Assembly: GCA_937995865.1 (NCBI GenBank)
Contig: CALKJA010000155.1
Coordinates: forward strand, 1-36,532
DNA from: an uncultured Paracoccaceae bacterium
Lineage (GTDB): Bacteria; Pseudomonadota; Alphaproteobacteria; Rhodobacterales; Rhodobacteraceae
Reading direction: 5' to 3'
DNA length: 36,532 nt
The position numbers and the translations under genes were made by a program. Positions 31,511 to 36,532 of this stretch are shown one piece after another. The notes beneath the pieces are model-generated. The model did not search any database, was not told where the DNA came from, and saw nothing but the letters and a program-made list of their open reading frames with translations. Each line of letters starts with the position of its first letter. The first letter of the stretch is position 1.

Positions 31511-31857
31511 CACAACGGCACCCCAACTGCACCGGCACCGGCATCCTGCCCGCCTGCTATTGCCCTGCGTGCTCAAACATGCGTCACGCTAAACGTCAGG
31601 ACGAGCTGGACCGCATTCAGCAGATTTCCGAGGGTAGGGTAGTTAAACTACAACCTCGGCCTGTAGACCCCCTCCCAGCGTCTTTAAGTGACTTACTGCT
31701 TAACGACGTGCAGCTTGGCCAGCGGCGACAACGCCGGGGCCATGTGATTTCCACACTGCTGACGATCCTACTCGCGACGCTCGTGGTTTTCCTGATCGGC
31801 CACGCCGCTTGGTCGATGGTCGTTGATTTAATCCGCAACATGGGGACAGTGCTATGA
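31507..31857 (+). CDS. Membrane protein with Cys-rich N-terminus
   Basis: The 116-aa product has four Cys within residues 8-22 (CTGTG...CYCPAC), a basic helix (~26-78) and one C-terminal membrane span (~81-102: ISTLLTILLATLVVFLIGHA). A zinc-binding head tethered to the inner membrane is the likely layout. Function unknown; it could affect host membrane functions or anchor replication. ATGA overlaps both sides. Confidence 0.65.
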   Translation: MTQRHPNCTGTGILPACYCPACSNMRHAKRQDELDRIQQISEGRVVKLQPRPVDPLPASLSDLLLNDVQLGQRRQRRGHVISTLLTILLATLVVFLIGHAAWSMVVDLIRNMGTVL

Positions 31858-32102
31858 GTGCATCCAAACTGATCGAAGATATCACCAACACGCAGATTGC
31901 CTTCGCGGTGAAGGTTGACGGCAAGGTGGACATAAACCAAGGGCTTGGCCGCACCAAGATAGCCCTGCAGAACTTCACCCTGTTTCGTCACGGCTACATG
32001 AGCTGCGACCGCCCGGAGTGCAGTTGCCGCGACAAGGCGCTGGCAAAACACATGCCAAACGTGCAAATTGTGCCGGTGAAGGTGATAGAGCTGGAGGGCT
32101 AG
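31854..32102 (+). CDS. Hypothetical protein before terminase, 82 aa
   Basis: The product has three Cys in a CDRPECSC cluster (~51-58), perhaps with His46, as a small metal site, and beta strands on both sides. It ends directly against the terminase ATG (zero spacing), so the two are translated together. Unrecognised. Confidence 0.62.
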   Translation: MSASKLIEDITNTQIAFAVKVDGKVDINQGLGRTKIALQNFTLFRHGYMSCDRPECSCRDKALAKHMPNVQIVPVKVIELEG

Positions 32103-33734
32103 ATGCAAACGTGGACCTATGAGACCAGCCCGGTGGCGTGGAAGTACAAGACGGACCGCTCTTTCGCTTCATTCATCATCGGGCCGGTTGGGTCCGGCAA
32201 GTCTGTTCCAAGCCTCCAGCGCATCTACGATCAGGGACAGGAGCAAGAGCCAAGCTCGGACGGCATCCGCCGGTCACGGTTCGCTGTGATCCGCAACACG
32301 CTGCCCGAGCTGCGATCCACAACGTCCGTCACCTACGGCCAGATATACCCATCCGATGCGTTCGGGGAGATCGTCTGGAGATCGCCAGCAACCCACATCA
32401 TTGCACCGCGCGGCAGCGGCGTGGAGATCGAAGTCAACTTGCTGGCGCTGGATAAGCCAAAGGACGTCAAGAAGCTGCTATCCCTGGAGCTGACCGGGGC
32501 ATTCATCAACGAAATGCGAGAGGTGCCCCGATCCATCATCACCCGCCTGACAGAGCGTGTGGGGCGCTATGGATTGAACGAGCGCCCGACAACGTGGTCC
32601 GGCATCTGGGGTGACACCAACCCACCTGACGCGGATCATTGGATTTACGATTGGCACCACAAGAACACGCCCGCCGGGTACAGTTTTCACACCCAGCCGC
32701 CCGGCGTGCTTGAGGTGCAACCCCGTGGAGCCGGGGCCGAGATCATAGACGAGAACTTCCCCCAATATCAGGGCATCAAGCTCACCTCGGCGGAGTGCCT
32801 GATCACATACAAGGGCCGGGTGCGCCGGGTGCGCTGCCCTATCGAGATCATCCAAGCGGCGGATCGTCACTGGATTGTGAACCCGTGGCAGGAAAACCTT
32901 GTCGCGCTGTCAAAGGTGAACACTGCCGCGAACCCGCTCGGGTCTGGCAGCTACTACGGTCGCGCGCTTGGGGGCAAGACTGTGGAGGAAATCCAGAGCT
33001 ACCTGCAGGGCGTTTATACTTTCGTGCAGGATGGACGCCGGGTCGTGCCCCAGTACAACGCGCAAGTGCATGGCGTTTCTCACCTTCCTGTCCTGCCTGA
33101 CGAGCCTATCTACATCGGGGCGGATATCGGGGGCGGTACGCTGCAACCCTCGGCCTTGCTGTTCCAAAAGCACCCGCGCGGCATGTATCTCTGTCATCGG
33201 GAGGTCGTTTGCTTTGATCTCGGCGTCAAGCGATTTGGTGAGCTGGTAAAGGAGGCGTTGGCTAAGCACTTCCCGGCGCATGTGGCCAAGGGCCTGACCG
33301 GCAGGGGCTGGGGCGATCCGGCGGGCGGCAAGCGGGATGAGATATTCGAGACGGCGTCGTTTGACTTCCTGCGCGAGCATCACGGCATCAGGCTGGAGCC
33401 TGCCCCATCGCAGGACCCCAAGATGCGGATTGCTGCCCTGTCTGGCCCGTGTGAGCGCATGATCGACGGCAAGCCCGGCATTCTGGTCAACAAGGAAGGT
33501 TGCCCGATGTTCCACAAGGGCCTCATGGGGGCGTGGTATTACAAGCGCGTGGCCGTGACTGGCGAGGCAGCTTACCGCGACACGCCTGCCAAGACGGACG
33601 CCTCCCACATCTGCGACGGTGGCGGCTATGGCTTTCTGGGTTGTGGAGAGTTTGATCACCTCGGCGGACGTCCAGCCGATGGCAGCAGCGGAGCGCCCGC
33701 AATGGCGGACGGCTCCTTTGATGTGTTTGGTTAG
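32103..33734 (+). CDS. terL: Terminase large subunit
   Basis: The 543-aa motor-nuclease pumps DNA into the head. Residues 27-34 form Walker A (GPVGSGKS). The Walker-B-like strand is AFINE (133-137). The C-terminal RNase H-like nuclease has Asp341 (GADIGG), Asp405 (GDPAGG) and Asp505 (SHICDGGGYG). A Q/Gln-motif-like region precedes Walker A. Length is normal for podophage terminases. It ends in a convergent overlap of four bases with a leftward gene (TTAG). The packaging strategy cannot be read from the sequence; circular permutation (headful) is compatible with the end redundancy. Confidence 0.95.
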   Translation: MQTWTYETSPVAWKYKTDRSFASFIIGPVGSGKSVPSLQRIYDQGQEQEPSSDGIRRSRFAVIRNTLPELRSTTSVTYGQIYPSDAFGEIVWRSPATHIIAPRGSGVEIEVNLLALDKPKDVKKLLSLELTGAFINEMREVPRSIITRLTERVGRYGLNERPTTWSGIWGDTNPPDADHWIYDWHHKNTPAGYSFHTQPPGVLEVQPRGAGAEIIDENFPQYQGIKLTSAECLITYKGRVRRVRCPIEIIQAADRHWIVNPWQENLVALSKVNTAANPLGSGSYYGRALGGKTVEEIQSYLQGVYTFVQDGRRVVPQYNAQVHGVSHLPVLPDEPIYIGADIGGGTLQPSALLFQKHPRGMYLCHREVVCFDLGVKRFGELVKEALAKHFPAHVAKGLTGRGWGDPAGGKRDEIFETASFDFLREHHGIRLEPAPSQDPKMRIAALSGPCERMIDGKPGILVNKEGCPMFHKGLMGAWYYKRVAVTGEAAYRDTPAKTDASHICDGGGYGFLGCGEFDHLGGRPADGSSGAPAMADGSFDVFG

Positions 33735-33901
33735 AGCGGCGCGTAGAAAATACCGCGCTTAGCAATGCGCGGCGTGAACTTGCCGCGATAGTTGCCCTTG
33801 CGCAGGTTCTGTACAAAGTCCCGGTACTCACTCCCCGCGCCGTCATGCCACAGCTTGCGCTCTGCGGGTGTGTGGCTCATGGTTGGTTTCTTCTTGCTCA
33901 T
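33731..33901 (-). CDS. Hypothetical protein, 56 aa, end of leftward accessory operon
   Basis: ATG 33901 has AAGGAG eight bases upstream and overlaps the previous stop (ATGA). The basic product (MSKKKPTMSHTPAERKLWH...) looks like a small nucleic-acid-binding or host-interacting protein. Its stop (TTA at 33731-33733 on the plus strand) overlaps the terminase stop. Short and unrecognised, but translation signals are strong. Confidence 0.62.
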   Translation of the reverse strand: MSKKKPTMSHTPAERKLWHDGAGSEYRDFVQNLRKGNYRGKFTPRIAKRGIFYAPL

Positions 33902-34125
33902 TGGTCGTTCTCCTTCTTGGTGTGATAGCGGAGGATCAGGATTTGATAATCCGCGAGGTTGTTGATTTGAATTGCCATGGTCTTATCGTGTTGCTTGCGG
34001 CTACGCTGCAGCTCTCGAATGTGCCGGGCGTAATGACGCGTGGTCATGTGGACTTCCTGTGGGTGCTTGGACTTCAAGATCGCGGCCTTGATCTCATCCA
34101 CGGTGAAGTCATCACATAGCTTCAT
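33898..34125 (-). CDS. Hypothetical protein, 75 aa
   Basis: The product is helical and basic, unrecognised. It opens MKLCDDFTVDEIKAAIL, which resembles a short helical domain, then an Arg/His/Lys-rich helix. The C-terminus KENDQ and the downstream start signal are the same as at the HNH gene (25028), an odd local duplication. ATGA overlaps both neighbours. Confidence 0.62.
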   Translation of the reverse strand: MKLCDDFTVDEIKAAILKSKHPQEVHMTTRHYARHIRELQRSRKQHDKTMAIQINNLADYQILILRYHTKKENDQ

Positions 34126-34850
34126 TTTTCCTCACAAAACAGGCCGCATTCCGGCATGGACTTGAGCTTATACCCTTTGGCGTCCGCTGGCAGTTCGTCC
34201 AGAAATATACGCTTGCCGCGATACCTAACGAGCCTGACATTAAGCGACCTTGATTGCTCCGCCCGCTCTTTGAATTGCTCCGGGTGCGTGCGCCGAACGA
34301 GGTTCCAGTAGGTTGGACTTGTGGCCTTAACGCAACCAATGCAGTTGGCATTAGGGTAGCCCATGGCGTATAGATTGGGCAGCACGAGGCCCGCCCGGCG
34401 GATCATCATAGCACAATCACTTTTTGTCATGCCCGCATCTATCAGCACCGGCAGTACGTTTTCGCGCTCGCTGCGGATAAACCCCTCATGACGCGACCGT
34501 TCATCAACCGTAAATCCCAAAACATGCCAGTCAGGCTTATTCGCTCTCTCCCACTCGTACCGAGCATCCTTCTTTAGGTGTTTGGTGCATGGTGCGCCAT
34601 GGATGAATGACATAGCCTTGCGGTCATTCCAAACATCAATGCAGGATTGTGTTGGGTATCGACTGGACCGGGCACTCTCAATCTCAATGCCGCACCAATC
34701 GGACACGTCGCGCATAAATCGCTTGTTGTCCTTGTCCTCCTCCTCAATCGGATTGTTGACCGCTCGCACTTGGTCAACGCCGTAGCGTTCAATTGTCAAC
34801 TTTAGGGCCGCTGCGCTAGCTGCTCCGCACGAGAACCAGACTGCAATCAT
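34122..34850 (-). CDS. PAPS-reductase-like PP-loop enzyme
   Basis: The 242-aa product belongs to the adenine nucleotide alpha-hydrolase superfamily. The P-loop-like motif is F-S-C-G-A-A-S-A (6-13) in place of the classical S-G-G-x-D-S. Further family marks are A-P-C-T-K-H-L-K-K (86-94), L-G-F-T-V-D-E-R (111-118), and Cys pairs at 170/173 and 235/240. PAPS reductases, DndC and tRNA-thiolation enzymes use this fold. In phages it may thiolate nucleic acid or serve another adenylation reaction; the true substrate is unknown. GTG one codon upstream (34853) also overlaps the previous stop. Confidence 0.85.
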   Translation of the reverse strand: MIAVWFSCGAASAAALKLTIERYGVDQVRAVNNPIEEEDKDNKRFMRDVSDWCGIEIESARSSRYPTQSCIDVWNDRKAMSFIHGAPCTKHLKKDARYEWERANKPDWHVLGFTVDERSRHEGFIRSERENVLPVLIDAGMTKSDCAMMIRRAGLVLPNLYAMGYPNANCIGCVKATSPTYWNLVRRTHPEQFKERAEQSRSLNVRLVRYRGKRIFLDELPADAKGYKLKSMPECGLFCEEK

Positions 34851-35053
34851 CACCAGTAATGCGCCAAAACAGTATCCCGGCCCTCCCAGCTCTCCTTAAG
34901 GTCTGCCTTCATGACGCGGTTGGTGGCCGTGCGCACAAACTCCGGTGTCAGCTCAAAGCGATAGGCAATGTCATAAGACGACATCCCGCCCGCCCGCAGC
35001 TCAATGATGTTTAGGATTAGATCGTCCTTTACGCGATCAGCTCTCACCGGCAT
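34850..35053 (-). CDS. Helix-turn-helix DNA-binding protein
   Basis: The 67-aa product contains a helix-turn-helix around 22-48 (GGMSSYDIAYRFELTPEFVRTATNRV) flanked by basic residues. It is small enough to be a simple repressor/activator or a sigma-region-4-like binder. GGGGGTG precedes ATG 35053. Its likely targets are the dyads at 35973-35993 or the repeats at 28630, but this is inference. It overlaps the gene upstream by 17 bases and couples to the PP-loop gene. Confidence 0.7.
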   Translation of the reverse strand: MPVRADRVKDDLILNIIELRAGGMSSYDIAYRFELTPEFVRTATNRVMKADLKESWEGRDTVLAHYW

Positions 35054-35198
35054 GCCGCACCCCCGTAACTACCGAGGCTTCGCACAGGTTGAGGGCGCTG
35101 CACCATAGCCAAATAGCTCCGGGGTGCCCGTGTTTCACGAGGAGCGGTTGCGATACTGCGACAAGGACGATTGCCGCCAAGGGGTAAATTATTTTCAT
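35037..35198 (-). CDS. Small membrane or secreted peptide, 53 aa
   Basis: ATG 35198 follows AAAAAGGA. The first 20 residues (MKIIYPLAAIVLVAVSQPLL) form a membrane or signal segment; a second semi-hydrophobic stretch (GAIWLWCSALNLC) follows with two Cys. It is too short for a routine gene call, but fits between neighbours with a 17-base overlap. Possibly a membrane-active accessory peptide. Confidence 0.58.
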   Translation of the reverse strand: MKIIYPLAAIVLVAVSQPLLVKHGHPGAIWLWCSALNLCEASVVTGVRHAGES

Positions 35199-35214
35199 GA
35201 TTGGTTATTCCTTT

Positions 35215-35403
35215 TTAATATCCCATATTGTTCCGACGTATGGCGGCGATCTTATCGCGCTCGGACTGAATAAGCTCTTCAATGAACGCCTCGGACCTCC
35301 CCGACCCCACGGATGCAATTGCCATAGCGTGACGCCACTCGCTTGTCATAGTTCGGCTGATGTGCGTAGCAATATACTTGGCCATTCTCTCCTCGGCCTT
35401 CAT
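35215..35403 (-). CDS. Hypothetical helical protein, 62 aa
   Basis: ATG 35403 overlaps the HNH stop (ATGA) with GGAG upstream. The product is one or two charged helices (ISRTMTSEW, then EELIQSERDKIAAIRR). Unrecognised. Part of the accessory operon. Confidence 0.6.
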   Translation of the reverse strand: MKAEERMAKYIATHISRTMTSEWRHAMAIASVGSGRSEAFIEELIQSERDKIAAIRRNNMGY

Positions 35404-35729
35404 GATTGGCTCTCCAGTTCAAGTTTAAGTTTAGCGTGCACCCTGCGGCGCTGGTTTTCGCTGGCCGTTACGGCCTCTAGGTGGGCGGGATTGCAGCACA
35501 GGCGATTGCGGCAAACGTGATCGACGTGCAGTTTGCCGGGGATGTAGCCGTGGTAGTGCGTGTAGGTCACGATATGCACGGCGCACGCCTGCCCTTGCAC
35601 CCACACACGCCCATAGCCCCCGCCCCGCCCGTTGCCCGATGTTCCGCCCTGCCAAATCCAGCACCCCGTTTCCGGGTCAACCTTCACATTACGCAGCACC
35701 TTCGCGATTATCTCGTCGCGCCTGTTCAC
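35400..35729 (-). CDS. HNH endonuclease (HNH_3-like)
   Basis: The 109-aa product begins at GTG 35729, overlapping the upstream stop (GTGA); a GTG at 35774 is rejected as it lacks a ribosome site. The core is W-I-W-Q-G-G (~24-29), H-x(10-20)-D-H-x-C-R-N-R-x-C-C-N-P-x-H-L-E (~66-85) and a final E-N-x-x-R-R. This is the phage HNH_3-type with zinc-binding Cys residues. It often occurs as a free-standing, mobile nuclease; here it may drive spread of the accessory block. Confidence 0.87.
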   Translation of the reverse strand: MNRRDEIIAKVLRNVKVDPETGCWIWQGGTSGNGRGGGYGRVWVQGQACAVHIVTYTHYHGYIPGKLHVDHVCRNRLCCNPAHLEAVTASENQRRRVHAKLKLELESQS

Positions 35730-35935
35730 TTGCTCGCATCCCGTTTTAATTGACGCACGCGGCGCTTTTTGCACCGCTCGGCGATCTGCCTGCGCTCCGC
35801 TAGCAGCTCTTCAATGGATGTGGTTTTCCTGCTTATGCGATCTTCAATAACCGCAAGCCTTTGATTTTCCTCATCTTTTGCGTATTCTTGCCAAAGTGGG
35901 GGTCCTGCACCCCTGCGGACAACGCCATTGAACAT
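35726..35935 (-). CDS. First gene of the leftward accessory operon, coiled-coil protein
   Basis: The 69-aa product is a charged helix from ~20 to 60 (EENQRLAVIEDRISRK, then EELLAERRQIAERCKKRR) with a strongly basic end. ATG 35935 has AAAGGG upstream. Unrecognised; a DNA-binding or scaffold peptide is possible. It is the promoter-proximal gene of this unit. Confidence 0.62.
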   Translation of the reverse strand: MFNGVVRRGAGPPLWQEYAKDEENQRLAVIEDRISRKTTSIEELLAERRQIAERCKKRRVRQLKRDASK

Positions 35936-35972
35936 TTTGCTAACCCTTTGTTATTCCATAAACTGCGTACCC

Positions 35973-35999
35973 TTGACCGTTAGGGACTGTCAATATAAA
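35973..35999 (+). promoter_or_regulatory. Rightward late promoter with overlapping divergent -35 and dyad operator
   Basis: TTGACC (35973-35978), 15 bases, TATAAA (35994-35999) gives a rightward promoter with a short spacer. On the other strand TTGACA (35993-35988) is a perfect -35, though its -10 is poor. The two face each other in a dyad TTGACnGT-N5-ACnGTCAA (35973-35993), which looks like an operator able to control both directions. The rest of the hub (35936-36034) holds only ribosome sites. Confidence 0.6.
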
Positions 36000-36034
36000 A
36001 GGAGGCACCCGCCACAATGGAAAAGGAGACCACC

Positions 36035-36175
36035 ATGGCAGAAAAGAAATTCGATAAGGGCGTGCCGGACCCGCGTGTGCCCATCACGCTACGCCAGCCA
36101 GACTTTGAAATCCCGCCAGCTCAACCCGAGCCGGTCCGGGCTGCAAAGGCTCCCGTCACGGGGGTAGGCGAATGA
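36035..36175 (+). CDS. Small basic/Pro-rich protein, 46 aa
   Basis: ATG 36035 has GGAG six bases upstream; ATG 36017 with GGAGG further upstream would add six residues. The product is Lys-rich then Pro-rich (IPPAQPEPVR), probably disordered. First gene of the long rightward unit. Unrecognised. Confidence 0.6.
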   Translation: MAEKKFDKGVPDPRVPITLRQPDFEIPPAQPEPVRAAKAPVTGVGE

Positions 36176-36408
36176 TGCCTGACGTACAAATTGGACCCCG
36201 TTCGATTGGCCTGACCTGTCGCGGTTGCCCTGCACTGCATCGGTCTGACTGGTCAGAACCTTCTGGTGATGGTGAAACCATGGATCGAGGTACGTACAAT
36301 CAGTGCACCGCAGCTGACAGCAGGACCATTGACGGCGCTTACGGTTCGCATTCGCCAACCCCGCCTGAATGGTGCCCTGCCTCTACTAGTGAGGAGCCTA
36401 AGGCATGA
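36172..36408 (+). CDS. Hypothetical protein, 78 aa, spanning the circle junction
   Basis: ATG 36172 overlaps the previous stop (ATGA). It contains C-R-G-C near residue 16-19 and two further Cys (about 45 and 68), a possible zinc site. Its last 17 bases equal bases 1-17, so on the circular genome it runs directly into the gene at 14. Unrecognised. Confidence 0.62.
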   Translation: MMPDVQIGPRSIGLTCRGCPALHRSDWSEPSGDGETMDRGTYNQCTAADSRTIDGAYGSHSPTPPEWCPASTSEEPKA

Positions 36409-36532
36409 AGATAACATCGGAACACGCCGACTTAATTGCCAATGAAGTTGCGGCGGTAATACGTGCAGACTTTCACAGACACATTACTGGATTAATTAGG
36501 TCGTCAAAATTGCCCGACATGGGTATTCGCAG
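36392..36532. repeat. Right copy of the 141-bp terminal redundancy
   Basis: Identical to bases 1-141. It carries the end of the 78-residue gene and the first part of the next. See the left copy for interpretation. Confidence 0.95.
36405..36532 (+). CDS. Partial second copy of the 84-aa gene (window edge)
   Basis: Bases 36405-36532 encode the first 42 residues of the same protein as 14-268 and run off the end. This is the assembly redundancy, not a gene duplication. Confidence 0.85.
   Translation, partial: MKITSEHADLIANEVAAVIRADFHRHITGLIRSSKLPDMGIR

Noticed and set aside
32910-33659. Minus-strand ORF (249 aa) opposite the terminase
   Set aside because: Lies entirely within the terminase nuclease domain on the other strand; no motif.
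1-36532. Biological direct terminal repeat of T7 type
   Set aside because: The 141-base redundancy begins within coding sequence and is what an assembler leaves on circular contigs; T7-like repeats usually lie in non-coding ends. Read ends would be needed to claim a physical terminus.
1-36532. tRNA genes, integrase or attachment site
   Set aside because: I looked for them on both strands and saw no convincing tRNA cloverleaf, tyrosine or serine recombinase motif, or core repeat. A dedicated search could still find a weak one.

Overview
The window is the essentially complete genome of a tailed bacteriophage with a T7-type (podovirus-like) virion. The first 141 bases are repeated exactly at the end (1-141 = 36392-36532). 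This is the signature of a circular or circularly permuted assembly, so the unique genome is about 36,391 bp. By eye the DNA is GC-rich. Genes are packed with ATGA/GTGA/TTGA stop-start overlaps, and no gene-free stretch exceeds about 270 bases. The host is probably a Gram-negative proteobacterium: there is a two-component spanin, a periplasm-type M15 endolysin and a phage-encoded outer-membrane beta-barrel. The N-terminus of the mature barrel resembles Rhodobacterales outer-membrane proteins, so an alphaproteobacterial (Roseobacter-like) host is my best but unproven guess.

There are four transcription units from two divergent hubs. (1) Rightward from about 36,000 through the circle junction to 23,709: small genes, a VRR-NUC nuclease, a gp13-like acetyltransferase-fold protein, portal, Bbp19-like protein, scaffold, terminator plus new promoter, major capsid protein, small capsid-adjacent protein, terminator, SGNH esterase, tail adaptor, tail nozzle, internal/ejection proteins (gp14-, gp15- and a split gp16-like pair), a tail fibre/spike with a C-terminal Peptidase_G2-type chaperone, then a lysis cassette (several small membrane proteins, endolysin, Rz/Rz1). 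(2) Leftward from about 28,600 to 23,763: unknown small proteins, a PD-(D/E)XK exonuclease-like protein, a Sak4/RecA-like ATPase, HNH nuclease, outer-membrane barrel, an unknown protein and a zinc-finger protein. This is the recombination/early block. (3) Rightward from about 28,650 to 33,734: small proteins, a putative replication initiator carrying internal iterons (likely origin), small and large terminase. (4) Leftward from 35,935 to 33,731: eight tightly packed genes including an HNH nuclease, a helix-turn-helix protein and a PAPS-reductase-like PP-loop enzyme. This is an accessory block of unknown purpose.

No DNA polymerase, phage RNA polymerase, helicase, integrase or recognisable CI repressor is visible. 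The phage therefore appears to rely on host transcription and replication machinery, recruited by its own initiator, with Sak4/exonuclease recombination. The most interesting features are the in-gene iteron origin, the outer-membrane barrel protein, the split internal-core gene, the His-for-Asp change in the exonuclease motif, the SGNH hydrolase inserted in the head-tail module, the PP-loop/HTH/HNH accessory operon, and paired operator-like elements at the two divergent hubs.
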